DNA from: Bacteroidales bacterium
Lineage (GTDB): Bacteria; Bacteroidota; Bacteroidia; Bacteroidales; VadinHA17
DNA: 32,082 nucleotides
Assembly: GCA_019429325.1 (NCBI GenBank)
Contig: JAHYJA010000022.1
Coordinates: 1-32,082 of the forward strand
Reading direction: 5' to 3'
The notes under the pieces were generated by a model that worked only from the letters and a program-made list of their open reading frames with translations, ran no database searches and was not told the origin of the DNA. The translations under genes and the position numbers were made by a program. Of the stretch, positions 23,680 through 32,082 are shown in pieces; positions within the stretch are counted from its first letter, which is position 1; each line of letters opens with the position of its first letter.

Positions 23680-24912
23680 CTAATTATCTGAGGCCACAAG
23701 CAGGAAGGGCTTCATCTCAAAACTGTGATAATAGGGTCTCAGCCTTTCGGTGTTGTAATAATCCGAAACTTTCACAACCTTCTTGGAGGATGTTACCACA
23801 TCGATCGGAACGTTATCGTACCTTCCGTTCTTCAGCACCACAATCCTGCCATGCACACCCTTCAGAATGAGGTCCAGCGCCAGGTTTCCGTATGCCATGG
23901 GAACAATGGAGTCGAGTGCATCCGGATCACCGCCGCGTACCATATAACCGAGCTTCTGATTGATCACATTGATAGTTTTTCCGTCGTTATACTTGGGAGA
24001 AATATCCTTCAGCTTGGCAGAGACCAGATCACCGATCCCTCCGAGTTTGGCGTGTCCGTATGCATCTTTTTCACAGTCTGCATAAATCATTTCGCCGCCC
24101 TTGAACATAGCACCTTCCGAAACGAGCACAACCGAATATTTGCTTGGGTTGTGGTTTCTGTCTTCCACCAGCAACCTGGTCAGCAGGTCAATATCAAATT
24201 CGTATTCAGGAATCACACATCTGTTGGAAGCTCCGGCCATTGTAGGAAGCATGGCAGTGAACCCGGCATACCTGCCGAATACTTCAAGAACGAGAAATCT
24301 TTCGTGCGAGCCTGCTGATGTTCTCAGGCTGTTTGTCATTTGTATCGTCCGTGTAACACATGTGCTGAATCCTATGCAGTAATCTGTTCCGGGAACATCA
24401 TTATCCATTGTTTTCGGGATGGCCACAACATTTACTCCCTTTTTATAGAGGTGCACTCCGTAACTCAGTGTATCGTCTCCTCCTATCGGAATTAGATAAT
24501 CGACGCCGAGCCATTCAAGATTCTTTATAACCTCGGGGGTAAGGTCATTCATATCATTGCTGTAGGCATCTTTCAGATGGTCGGGAACAGTCACGTTGCT
24601 CATGTGACTCGGCCTGGTCCGCGAGGTGTGGAGAAATGTACCTCCCGTTCGTCCGGCCTTGTTGACAATATCGTCAGTAAGTACCTGGTAGCAGTTGCTG
24701 TTGTCTGCCTTATTATCCCTTATCAGTTCGGTAATTCCTGCCCATCCCCTTCTTAGACCGATAACCTTATACCCTTCACGGTTGGCACGGATCGTCACTG
24801 CCCTTATGGCAGGGTTAAGTCCCGGGACATCCCCCCCTCCGGTCAGGATCGCAATAATACCTTTTGTTGTTTTGATGTTTGCCATTTTCTTCTGCTTTTT
24901 ATTTGATGTCAT
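23680..24912 (-). CDS. Phosphofructokinase, probably pyrophosphate-dependent
   Basis: About 410 residues from ATG 24912; ATG 24885 (MANIKTTKG) is an equally possible start, and a TTG further upstream is unlikely. Phosphofructokinase motifs are GGGDVPGLNPAIR, IPIGGDDTL (144-147) and PKTMDND (166-172). The Asp at the second position of GGDD and the Lys of PKTxDND are the residues that distinguish PPi-dependent enzymes from ATP-dependent ones (GGDG and PGTIDND). It would phosphorylate fructose 6-phosphate reversibly in glycolysis. Length is above the 320 residues of ATP-PFK, as in group III PPi/ATP enzymes. It sits 53 bp after tldE and 83 bp before rsgA; TAATTTTG (24943-24936) is a candidate -7 element. 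Confidence 0.9.
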   Translation of the reverse strand: MTSNKKQKKMANIKTTKGIIAILTGGGDVPGLNPAIRAVTIRANREGYKVIGLRRGWAGITELIRDNKADNSNCYQVLTDDIVNKAGRTGGTFLHTSRTRPSHMSNVTVPDHLKDAYSNDMNDLTPEVIKNLEWLGVDYLIPIGGDDTLSYGVHLYKKGVNVVAIPKTMDNDVPGTDYCIGFSTCVTRTIQMTNSLRTSAGSHERFLVLEVFGRYAGFTAMLPTMAGASNRCVIPEYEFDIDLLTRLLVEDRNHNPSKYSVVLVSEGAMFKGGEMIYADCEKDAYGHAKLGGIGDLVSAKLKDISPKYNDGKTINVINQKLGYMVRGGDPDALDSIVPMAYGNLALDLILKGVHGRIVVLKNGRYDNVPIDVVTSSKKVVKVSDYYNTERLRPYYHSFEMKPFLLVASDN

Positions 24913-24965
24913 GTTTACAAGATTTTTTGAGACCTCAAAATTAAGATTTTTTTGCAAAAACCATT

Positions 24966-26300
24966 CTACCTTCCGCCTATCTGCATTTCTGCCACCCTGA
25001 ATGTGGGAGATGAGAATGATCTGGTATGATCAATATCGTTCCCCATCATATCGATCCCGTTCAGAATATCGATTGCCCTGCCTGCGATTGTGACGCCCCT
25101 GACAGGATGGACCACTTTCCCTCCTTCTATCCATAATCCGGCAGCACCTCCGCTGAAGTTACCGCTTACCGGATCAATCCCGTAGCCTGTAACCTCTTTG
25201 AGCAGAAGACCTCTTGAGGTAGCGGCTGTAATCTCTGACGGATCATAGTTCCCCGGTTCGATGCTTATGTTGAACGTCCCTATTCCCGGCATGCTTGTAT
25301 AGCTTCCGCGCGATGCATTTCCCGTACTCCTTGTGCCCGCCCTTTTAGCTGCGGCAGTATTGTAAATAAAACTCTTCAGAACGCCATTCTCCACCAGTAC
25401 GTTCCTGCGGGTTGGAACACCTTCACCGTCGAAGGGAGCGCTTCCCGTGCTCCTGCTTCTCGTACCGTCGTCAATTACAGTAAGAAGAGGGGTTGCAAAT
25501 TGTTTGCCGAGATAATCTCTGAGGAAGCTTGCTCCCTGCAGCACCCTTTCACCGTTTATAGCGCTTATGATGCCTCCGATCAGCGATCGGGCAACGTCCG
25601 GGTCAAAGATAACTGCTGCCCTTTGTGTCCTGATCATTACGGGGTCAATCAGACCCAGAGCTTTCTCCGACGCCTTTTTTGCTATCTCTTCAGCAGGTAT
25701 CAGATCGGAAAAGAAGACCCTTGAGCATGATTCGCCCCCAGTGTTTCTCTGGTCACCCTTTTCAGCAACAACACTTACGCCGAATGAGCAGCCTGATGAT
25801 CTGGAGCTCCTGGAGATCCCTCTGGAGTTCGCAATAAAGGTCTCTGATTCTCCCTCTCCGTAGCGTGCTCCCGAGCTTTTTGAGATCCCGTTTATCGCCA
25901 GGGCCATTCTTTCAAGATCGAGTGCCATCTTAATCTTCAGGTCCATAGGCACGGTGGCTGTTTCCGGATCGTAGAGGTCGTCAATATTTGTTATTCCGGT
26001 GTCATCGGGCAGTACATTGTTCTCATCGGGCGACGCGAGCCTTGCGTATGCAATTGCCCTCGAAATGGTATCCTCAAGTGCCTTGCCGGAAAAATCGTTG
26101 CAATGGCTGAACCCCATTCTGTTACCTGTGATCACCCGGAAACCGGCTCCTCGTGAAGCTGCTTCCTGGACAGTTTCAAGTTCGGCATTCAACACCCTGA
26201 TTGACAGATTTCTTCCTGACTGAATAAAAACCTCGGCATCATCCGCGCCAAGTGCGAGACACTTTTTCACAAGTTTTTCTGCTAATGATATATAGTCCAT
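24966..26300 (-). CDS. TldE/PmbA-family protein
   Basis: The 444-residue protein belongs to the TldD/TldE (PmbA) family but lacks the HExxxH zinc motif, as TldE does. Recognisable features are ADDAEVFIQSGRNLSIRVLN at the start, the IANSRGISRSSRSSGCSFG region and the C-terminal GNFSGGAAGLWIEGGKVVHP with NDIDHTRSFSSPTFRVAEM. TldD and TldE form a heterodimeric protease in which TldE shapes the channel and TldD cuts; in E. coli it matures microcin B17 and degrades CcdA. It has no signal peptide, unlike its TldD partner here. It starts 23 bp after the tldD stop. No modified-peptide gene is visible nearby. Confidence 0.9.
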   Translation of the reverse strand: MDYISLAEKLVKKCLALGADDAEVFIQSGRNLSIRVLNAELETVQEAASRGAGFRVITGNRMGFSHCNDFSGKALEDTISRAIAYARLASPDENNVLPDDTGITNIDDLYDPETATVPMDLKIKMALDLERMALAINGISKSSGARYGEGESETFIANSRGISRSSRSSGCSFGVSVVAEKGDQRNTGGESCSRVFFSDLIPAEEIAKKASEKALGLIDPVMIRTQRAAVIFDPDVARSLIGGIISAINGERVLQGASFLRDYLGKQFATPLLTVIDDGTRSRSTGSAPFDGEGVPTRRNVLVENGVLKSFIYNTAAAKRAGTRSTGNASRGSYTSMPGIGTFNISIEPGNYDPSEITAATSRGLLLKEVTGYGIDPVSGNFSGGAAGLWIEGGKVVHPVRGVTIAGRAIDILNGIDMMGNDIDHTRSFSSPTFRVAEMQIGGR

Positions 26301-26323
26301 ATTTTTCTCATTTTTAGATTTTA

Positions 26324-27856
26324 CTACGACCTGCTTCCTCCGACATTAATACCCCTGATCCTGACTGTAGGCTGTCCGGCCGTCACTTCCGCCGACTGTC
26401 CCTTGCCGCAAATGCCGGGGCCAAAATCGAGATCATCGCCAACCGCGTCGATATTGGATATCACATCCATGCACGATCCGATAAGGGTGGCTCCCTTTAC
26501 CGGACTGGTCTTCTTCCCGTTCTCGATAAGGTAGGCTTCGCGGCATGTAAAATTAAAGACACCCGTGACGGGATTTACGCTTCCGCCGCTGAGGCTTTGA
26601 ACATATATTCCCTTCTTTGTTGATGCAAGGATATCCTCAGGTTTATCCTTTCCGTTTTCGATATAGGTGTTTGTCATTCTTGGGATGGGGATATATCTGA
26701 ATGATTCTCTTCTTCCGTTGCCCGTTCGTGCCATCGAAAGCTGTTGTGCGCTGAGGATGTCTGTCATATACCCTTTAAGCCATCCCTCCTCTATAAGAAC
26801 ATTCTTCTGAGCTACCGTACCTTCGTCGTCGAAATTTATCGTACCCCTGAAATTGGGTATGGTACCGTCATCTGTCATCGTGAAGCAGTCGCTTGCAACT
26901 TTCTGTCCCAGTTTTCCTGTGAAGGCACCTATCCCTTTGGCAATATTGTCAGCTTCCAGGGGATGCCCTACAGCCTCATGAACCAGAACGCCGCCCCAGC
27001 CATTCTGCATGACCACATCCATTATTCCTGCAGGAGCATCTTCTGCCTTAAGCATTGCGATGGCTTCCCTTGCGGCATTCCTGGCTATGGTCTCGGGCGT
27101 GACATCTTCAAACATCTCGAATCCCGAATGCTGGCTCAGCCTTTCCCTTGCCATGTGCCTGGCGCCACCCTCTTCACTCATAGCCTGAACGATAAAGAAG
27201 AGCATTGGCAGGTCATCCCTGAGGTAGAGGCCTTCGCTGTTGGCAATGACCCTTCCCCTGGTCTCGTCGTAATAATCGACCATCGTCATCTTTATCCGTG
27301 GATCATAGTCCCTGGCAGCCTGATCGGCGCGCCGTATAACATCTATTCTCTTCTCATCGGCAATCTCCCCGAGTGGTTTCAGAACGGTCACCCAGGAGGG
27401 CATTGATCCTTCTGCTATACTTACAGGTCCGCGGGGTGATCCTTCCGCAGCTACATAAGAAGCCACCTCTGCAGCCCTGAGAAGCTTTTCCCTGGTTATC
27501 TCGTCGGTATAGGCATAGCCGGTCCTGTTCCCTGAAATAACCCTGACCCCTGCACCCTGACTGATGCCAAACAGGGCGCTTTTAAACCTGGACTCTTCCA
27601 TCACAATCTGCCTTGAGATCCTGTTCTCGAGGTACACATCTGCAAAATCACCTCCTTTACCGAGGGCTTTTGCTATTATCCCTGAAAGGGTCTCCTTGTC
27701 CATATCAAGTCCGGGGCCGCTCTTTGTGCCTCCGCTGCATGATACCAGCTGAGACAGCAGGGCCGGGGTAGCAGCTATAACAAGTCCTCCCTTCATGCTC
27801 AGCTCCAGGAACTTCCGCCGGGGAATATCCCTCACAAAATGCTTGTCGTTACTCAT
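26324..27856 (-). CDS. TldD-family zinc metalloprotease with a Tat/lipoprotein signal
   Basis: The 510-residue protein has the catalytic motif HEAVGHPLEAD at about 293-303, giving H293, E294 and H298 of HExxxH, and the TldD C-terminus (FGPGICGKGQSAEVTAGQPT). Unlike E. coli TldD it begins with RRKFLELSMKGGLVIAATP, a twin-arginine motif (R13-R14) followed by a hydrophobic stretch and the lipobox LVSC with C40. This predicts Tat export and lipid anchoring. The mature part is otherwise full length. It heads a probable tldD-tldE pair. Protease family is certain; export is inferred from the N-terminus. Confidence 0.92.
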   Translation of the reverse strand: MSNDKHFVRDIPRRKFLELSMKGGLVIAATPALLSQLVSCSGGTKSGPGLDMDKETLSGIIAKALGKGGDFADVYLENRISRQIVMEESRFKSALFGISQGAGVRVISGNRTGYAYTDEITREKLLRAAEVASYVAAEGSPRGPVSIAEGSMPSWVTVLKPLGEIADEKRIDVIRRADQAARDYDPRIKMTMVDYYDETRGRVIANSEGLYLRDDLPMLFFIVQAMSEEGGARHMARERLSQHSGFEMFEDVTPETIARNAAREAIAMLKAEDAPAGIMDVVMQNGWGGVLVHEAVGHPLEADNIAKGIGAFTGKLGQKVASDCFTMTDDGTIPNFRGTINFDDEGTVAQKNVLIEEGWLKGYMTDILSAQQLSMARTGNGRRESFRYIPIPRMTNTYIENGKDKPEDILASTKKGIYVQSLSGGSVNPVTGVFNFTCREAYLIENGKKTSPVKGATLIGSCMDVISNIDAVGDDLDFGPGICGKGQSAEVTAGQPTVRIRGINVGGSRS

Positions 27857-27919
27857 ATCATTTATTTTGGTTTATAATAATTATCCCGTTTATATATCGG
27901 CTTGTGCATTGAATTTATT

Positions 27920-29848
27920 TTACCGGATACTGAATTCCTTCTCCTTCAGAATACCGCCACGAGTCGACAAAACCCTGGCCTTTCCTCTCAATACTGCTCC
28001 CTTGTAAGTTCTGATAACGTAGCTGGCAGTTGTAACTGAGCCTCCCTGCGTGGCAGGAACGAACTTTATGGCCGGTCTGCCATAGGCCGGGTTTTCAAGA
28101 TAAAGTCCTTCCGCAGCCAGTTGCTGATCCCTTCGCCGGCGGTTATCTTCGGTATTGATTATTTTATATGCGGGTTTCTCATCAACAAGGGCAACCGAAT
28201 CAATTTCGATTATCACCCTGTCGTCCCTTACAATCTTAACCAGCTGTGCCTGTTTCAGCGCTGTGGGCAGCATTCCGGTATTCCTGAACCTGACGTTTAC
28301 CTGATAATCGGCAGAGTCGGTTCTGTAGGATCTGATCCTCTTCACCTCGATATTTTCCCATTCCAGACCCGGAAGAGCCTTTGCCATTTCGAGGTTGAAG
28401 AAGGCCTGGTTGGCAACCCACTGTTCCATATGTTTCGCCGGGGGGTTCTGTGAAAAGAACTTCGGATCAAAACCTCCGATCTCAATATCACCATGCTGAG
28501 GGTGTCTGAAGGGTTTCCACTCAAAGAATCCGTTGCCGTCGTTCTCTTCATCATCCCATATCAGCATATCGAGCTGGTCCTTCACCCCATCGTTGTTATA
28601 ATCTTTATGCCTGCCCCCGTTCCATATCTCGTCGCCATACCAGATAGCCCCATAGTACCAGTACCCGAAATCGGGGCCATGCCCGAAAAGCGGATTACCT
28701 CTTCCGTAATCGTCGAAGACGTCTCCGGCCCTTTCGTAACCTGTTATGCTTTTCCCGACCTCATCAAAATGCCTGTACCATTTCAGGTCCTCGGGATACA
28801 TTCTCTCTTCGGAAGGAGAAGTTGAAGGAGCTCTGAGATGCATCGGAACGCTGGTGTCCATGGAATTAACTACCGATATGTTGGGATGCGTAAGAAGGAA
28901 TGACACAACCGATCGTGTTTCTGTTTCACTCAGCGGATACTCTCCTGCTCCGCCCTGTGTGTAACCGCGGCCTGTCTCCTCAGATAAGGGTCTCCAGTTC
29001 TCGGGGTAATTGCGATGAAGATCCAGACCTCCTATCCCGTCTTCATTGATACGCCCGTCACCATCGTTGTCGATGCCTTCAGAACCCGAGAGGTAAATTC
29101 CCTCACCGGCAGGGACCCTCTGCATGATCCTTCCGGTTGAATCCAGGGGATGAGGAATAAGGTTCCCCCTCTTCTCATCCTTCCACCTCATCGTTAAAAT
29201 GATCCCGTCACCGTCAATATCGTCGGGAGCATCCTCATCCAGCAGACCGTCGCCGTCGTTGTCGAAGGGTCTCACCGTGCTCCGGTTGCTCTGGGCTGTA
29301 TTCATGTAAAGTTCATGTCCGTCGGGATTATTTACCGGTCTGAGATAAATGGTCCTGGTATCGATTAGGCGGGTCACCTCAGGATCTTTACCGTAATTCG
29401 TGATAAGGTAGTTGGCAAGCCATAACACTGATTCACAGCCTGATACCTCGCCACTATGTCTCCCTCCCTCAAAGAAGGCTGCCGGTTTATCTGTATCTTT
29501 GCCGCTCTCCTTTTTGGTGACAGTGATCTGCATTACAGGCCTGCCTTCATAGCTCCGGCCAACCTCGTACAGATCGACGATTGAGGGATATTTCTCCGCC
29601 CATCTGCTCAGCCATGTGTAAATTACGTCAGCCGAATGATATTGTGTGAAATCGAGGGAATCTCCGGCTTCATACTGAACGTGGGAGAGTTTCACCCGGG
29701 GGAAAAAATTAACACCATGCCTGAATCCCGACAGGGTATAGACCTCCCTGTCCCTCCGCTCTTCTGCTTCAGGGCGCATTCCGGGCTGACCTGTCAGTAT
29801 GGTGAAGCCAGGAAGAAGCAGCAACAAAAACGTTATCGCTTTATTCAT
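27920..29848 (-). CDS. Secreted M14 zinc carboxypeptidase with calcium-loop inserts
   Basis: About 642 residues from ATG 29848 (MNKAITFLLLLLPGFTILTG, a signal peptide); an upstream start would overlap the Crp gene. Zinc ligands are H131 and E134 in GGRHSGE and a later His in MDTSVPMH. NPDGHE and DLHRNYP supply substrate-binding residues, and E in GDIEIGGF is the likely catalytic glutamate. Inserted between these motifs are acidic loops, NDGDGLLDEDAPDDIDGDG (about 198-215), NDGDGRINEDG and NNDGVKDQLD, resembling thrombospondin type 3/dockerin Ca2+ loops. The enzyme should trim C-terminal residues from peptides outside the cytoplasm. The C-terminal 130 residues look like a beta domain. It lies 71 bp after the Crp/Fnr gene. 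Confidence 0.87.
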   Translation of the reverse strand: MNKAITFLLLLLPGFTILTGQPGMRPEAEERRDREVYTLSGFRHGVNFFPRVKLSHVQYEAGDSLDFTQYHSADVIYTWLSRWAEKYPSIVDLYEVGRSYEGRPVMQITVTKKESGKDTDKPAAFFEGGRHSGEVSGCESVLWLANYLITNYGKDPEVTRLIDTRTIYLRPVNNPDGHELYMNTAQSNRSTVRPFDNDGDGLLDEDAPDDIDGDGIILTMRWKDEKRGNLIPHPLDSTGRIMQRVPAGEGIYLSGSEGIDNDGDGRINEDGIGGLDLHRNYPENWRPLSEETGRGYTQGGAGEYPLSETETRSVVSFLLTHPNISVVNSMDTSVPMHLRAPSTSPSEERMYPEDLKWYRHFDEVGKSITGYERAGDVFDDYGRGNPLFGHGPDFGYWYYGAIWYGDEIWNGGRHKDYNNDGVKDQLDMLIWDDEENDGNGFFEWKPFRHPQHGDIEIGGFDPKFFSQNPPAKHMEQWVANQAFFNLEMAKALPGLEWENIEVKRIRSYRTDSADYQVNVRFRNTGMLPTALKQAQLVKIVRDDRVIIEIDSVALVDEKPAYKIINTEDNRRRRDQQLAAEGLYLENPAYGRPAIKFVPATQGGSVTTASYVIRTYKGAVLRGKARVLSTRGGILKEKEFSIR

Positions 29849-29919
29849 AATTGTCAGTCTTGTTAAATTCCGGATGCTCTCATGCTGTACAAAGGCCTGG
29901 TAACCTGAACAGAACAGGC

Positions 29920-30615
29920 TCATCCCTTTAATGAGATTATCTCAAGTTTGTTATAATCGGCTATTTCTATGGTTTTCCCAAAAACCTTTATTATCCCGTC
30001 GCGTTTAAAATCCGACAGGGTCCTGATAACGTTTGCCATGCTCATTCCGATAAAATCTGCAATTTCCTGACGTGAAACGGGAAGCTCAAATACCCTGGAG
30101 CTATAGATCTCCTCAGAAAAGTACAATAACACGTAGGCAACCCTTCCCGCCAGGTTTTTCTGCCGGAGATCAAGAGTCTGGGAAATGATTTTCTCGTTTA
30201 TGATCGAAATTTTTGTCAGAAGGCCAAGCGCAAATCCTCCATGTTTGACTGCAAGCTCCTTAATAAATTTAAGGTCCACTGAACAGACAACGGAGTCTTC
30301 GAGGGCAGAGACCGAGTAATGGTAGGTCTCATCTGAAAAAATGCTCATGTTACTGACAAATTCAAAAGGTTTTGTTATGGTAATGATCTGCTCCTCGCCC
30401 TTTCCGGAGCTTCTGTATACCTTCACAAGACCCTTTTTAAGGTATCTGAAGCTGGAGATCTTTCCGCCTTCCCTGTTTATGACCTCACCCTTCCGGTAGG
30501 TGTCCTCATGTTTATGCCGGCACAATTCGTGTATTGTCGGTTCATCAAGGTGAGAAAAGGCTATCTCCCTGAACTCGCAGTTAACACAGATACAATTCGG
30601 GTCAAAATTATCCAC
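29920..30615 (-). CDS. Crp/Fnr-family regulator with an N-terminal cysteine cluster
   Basis: The 231-residue protein starts at GTG. The cyclic-nucleotide-binding fold covers about 25-140 (YRKGEVINREGGKISSFRYL, KPFEFVSNMSIFSD) and the winged helix-turn-helix about 165-225 (VSRQEIADFIGMSMANVIRT). Cysteines C8, C10, C13 and C32 cluster at the N-terminus and C111 sits in the sensor domain, a pattern reminiscent of FNR, where N-terminal and one internal cysteine bind an oxygen-sensitive Fe-S cluster. The spacing is different, so this is suggestive only. A likely target is the downstream M14 gene or a distant regulon. TAAATTTG (30639-30632) is a candidate promoter element. Confidence 0.9.
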   Translation of the reverse strand: MDNFDPNCICVNCEFREIAFSHLDEPTIHELCRHKHEDTYRKGEVINREGGKISSFRYLKKGLVKVYRSSGKGEEQIITITKPFEFVSNMSIFSDETYHYSVSALEDSVVCSVDLKFIKELAVKHGGFALGLLTKISIINEKIISQTLDLRQKNLAGRVAYVLLYFSEEIYSSRVFELPVSRQEIADFIGMSMANVIRTLSDFKRDGIIKVFGKTIEIADYNKLEIISLKG

Positions 30616-30631
30616 CGGAATCAGTTTTTCA

Positions 30632-30661
30632 CAAATTTATCATTTCTGTTATCAATTTCAA
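30632..30661 (-). promoter_or_regulatory. Candidate promoter of the Crp/Fnr gene
   Basis: On the minus strand TAAATTTG (30639-30632) fits TAnnTTTG, with a TTG (30661-30659) 19 bp upstream as a partial -33 element. The GTG start is 16 nt downstream. Confidence 0.45.
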
Positions 30662-30928
30662 GAATCAATTTGTTTTATTGGCAAATTTGGAGCTAATTTG
30701 AGATCGGATATAAGACGGAAGACCGAGGGAAGGAAAAGTAGAGGGGGAGAAGGGGAGATAGAATATCTAAGACGTAATTAATAAGATTCTTCAGACTTGC
30801 ACGACTTGCACGACCTGCACGACCTGCACGACTTGCACGACCTGCACGACCTGCACGACCTGCCTTACGGCTCCAAAACTATTGGTCAGGAATGGTAACG
30901 AAACTTTTTTTAACCACCAGCATAAAGA
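30662..30928. other. Divergent intergenic region before the PHP gene
   Basis: The gap between the Crp/Fnr and PHP genes is 313 bp. It holds a purine-rich stretch (about 30716-30770), the 9-bp tandem repeat at 30794-30863 and an A/T-rich approach to the PHP gene. I found no consensus promoter for the PHP gene and no open reading frame or RNA gene. Confidence 0.5.
30794..30863. repeat. 9-bp tandem repeat, about 7.8 copies
   Basis: The unit GAC(C/T)TGCAC repeats without gaps, with only the fourth base varying (T in copies 1, 2 and 5; C in the others). It lies 66 bp upstream of the PHP gene. The array is non-coding here, and copy number could vary between strains. Confidence 0.9.
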
Positions 30929-31714
30929 ATGATCTACAAAACTGATTACCATATCCATTCATCGTTCAGCGACGGGAAATCAGCACCCGGGGAATATATT
31001 GCCGCTGCCCTGGAGGCAGGGTTTAATGAAATTGGTTTTTCCGACCACTTTAATCTGCTCAGAAAAGAGCATGAACCCACAATGGGGAAACAGGAAGCAG
31101 GTAAATATCTCGATCACATAAACAAACTGAAAAGAAGTGTGGGTGACATTGATGTAAGAACAGGGATTGAGGTTGATTATTTTCCCGGCAAGGAGGATGA
31201 AATACGGACAATTCTGAGTGAGATGGATGTTGATTACGTTATAGGTGCGGTTCATTACCTGGACGACGGCGGTGTTGATGAGAGTCCTGATTATTACAGG
31301 GGCAGGGACCGCGACAGGTTGTTCAAAGCATATTTCGATGTGATTGCGTCTGCTGCTTCTTCAGGTCTCTTTGATATTATTGCACATCCCGATCTGATAA
31401 GGATATACGGGTGTCTGGCGACAGATGATGAGGAGCCGCTTTACAGGAATCTGGCAAAAATCCTTAAGGAGAATGATGTGGCTTTCGAGGTGAACACAAA
31501 CGGCAGGAACAAACCACTCGGTGATTTCTATCCGGACCGGCGCTTTCTTCATATCTTCAGGGAGGAGAATGTTCCGGTGTGCGTCAATTCCGATGCCCAC
31601 ATGCCTTCGAGGGTAGGGCAGTATTTTGAAGAAGCGTACCACCTGGTAAAGCTGGCCGGCTTTAGTGAGATGGCAGTTTTTGAAAACAGGAAAAGACGGT
31701 TGATCCCGTTCTGA
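30929..31714 (+). CDS. PHP-family phosphatase, histidinol-phosphatase-like
   Basis: The 261-residue protein has the PHP-domain metal motifs in order: DYHIHSSFSDG (HxH) at residues 6-16, GFSDH near 36, GIEVDYFPG with the metal-binding Glu, GAVHYLDD, IIAHPDL and VNSDAHMP near the end. It resembles the histidinol-phosphatase branch of the PHP family (HisK type), which removes phosphate from histidinol phosphate with a trinuclear metal centre. It is not in a his operon, so the true substrate could be another phosphoester. It is probably monocistronic; the next gene starts 130 bp later. Confidence 0.85.
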   Translation: MIYKTDYHIHSSFSDGKSAPGEYIAAALEAGFNEIGFSDHFNLLRKEHEPTMGKQEAGKYLDHINKLKRSVGDIDVRTGIEVDYFPGKEDEIRTILSEMDVDYVIGAVHYLDDGGVDESPDYYRGRDRDRLFKAYFDVIASAASSGLFDIIAHPDLIRIYGCLATDDEEPLYRNLAKILKENDVAFEVNTNGRNKPLGDFYPDRRFLHIFREENVPVCVNSDAHMPSRVGQYFEEAYHLVKLAGFSEMAVFENRKRRLIPF

Positions 31715-31844
31715 CTTCAGAAAAACAACCAGTAAGATGCTTTTATTTTAAATACCCTGCACATTACGGTTAGAAGCTAAGCCTTATCTTAGATCCTGTA
31801 TGACAAGTTGGCTCAGATCAAAATTTTAATTAAACGGGGGAAAT

Positions 31845-32082
31845 ATGACTGCTGAGGAGCTTTGGGAAAAATATACCGGAAAAAATATACCGGAAATCTT
31901 TGATATCACCTGGGATTTCTTTTCAAAGGAATTACCGGCCGGGTTTCTGGAGAATTATGATGCCGGAGAAGTAATTCTGGAGACAATTGAAAAAAATTTA
32001 TCGGCAAAAGAGTTCGGACGGGTTATGGAATTTATTGGTTTAATCAGGGACAAACAACCGGCTCTTTACCATGAAAATTTTC
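31845..32082 (+). CDS. Unknown protein, 5' part only
   Basis: From ATG 31845, preceded by the purine-rich ACGGGGGAAAT, an open frame of 79 codons runs to the window edge. It begins MTAEELWEKYTGKNIPEIFD and has short aromatic and acidic stretches, soluble and helix-rich by appearance. There is no signal peptide or recognisable motif. Codon use looks coding. I do not recognise the family. Confidence 0.6.
   Translation, partial: MTAEELWEKYTGKNIPEIFDITWDFFSKELPAGFLENYDAGEVILETIEKNLSAKEFGRVMEFIGLIRDKQPALYHENF

Noticed and set aside
23725-24318. 197-codon open frame on the plus strand inside the phosphofructokinase gene
   Set aside because: It is opposite a clearly conserved enzyme and has no protein-like features of its own.
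26744-27406. 220-codon open frame on the plus strand inside tldD
   Set aside because: It is a shadow of the well-supported TldD gene; the translation has no recognisable domain.
30794-30863. Tandem array as a CRISPR
   Set aside because: Units are 9 bp without spacers, so it is a minisatellite.

Overview
The window looks like a Bacteroidota chromosome, most likely Bacteroidales or a related marine/sediment order. The evidence is several promoters of the TTTG-N19/20-TAnnTTTG type, genes without Shine-Dalgarno sites, a PPi-type phosphofructokinase (GGDD and PKTMDND motifs), an ECF sigma/anti-sigma/outer-membrane-barrel cassette, and CxC-type Crp/Fnr and AsmA proteins of Bacteroidota style. It is an ordinary housekeeping/accessory mix with no phage, CRISPR or RNA genes that I can see.

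Region 1 (1-7300, all minus strand) reads as one operon. Its order is a TetR regulator, a LolA-like periplasmic carrier, FtsX permease 2, a CaCA-type Ca2+/Na+ antiporter, FtsX permease 1, an ABC ATPase, an outer-membrane barrel and an isoprenylcysteine-methyltransferase-like membrane protein. The regulator carries a perfect EF-hand Ca2+ loop and has a promoter with an overlapping operator-like palindrome, so a calcium-responsive switch is plausible. The ATPase is broken by two deletions, and FtsX1 has apparently lost its ATPase-coupling loop.

Region 2 (7300-11900, plus strand) holds an unusual cytosolic-looking protein with four helical repeats and a GH16 fold lacking both catalytic glutamates. 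Two perfect palindromes follow. Next comes an ECF sigma factor, its anti-sigma factor and a barrel protein; the sigma and barrel genes carry matching ECF-type promoters. A MITE-like element closes the region.

Region 3 (12000-18770, plus strand) has an E1-like adenylyltransferase without its usual cysteines, peptidase E, a large AsmA-like protein, a sensor histidine kinase and a U32-family protein.

Region 4 (18770-30620, minus strand) has tRNA 2-selenouridine synthase, a hybrid histidine kinase whose phospho-acceptor His is Tyr, RsgA, PPi-phosphofructokinase, a TldE/TldD pair (TldD with a Tat-lipoprotein signal), an M14 carboxypeptidase and a Crp/Fnr regulator. Region 5 (30620-end, plus strand) has a 9-bp tandem repeat, a PHP-family phosphatase and the start of an unknown gene.
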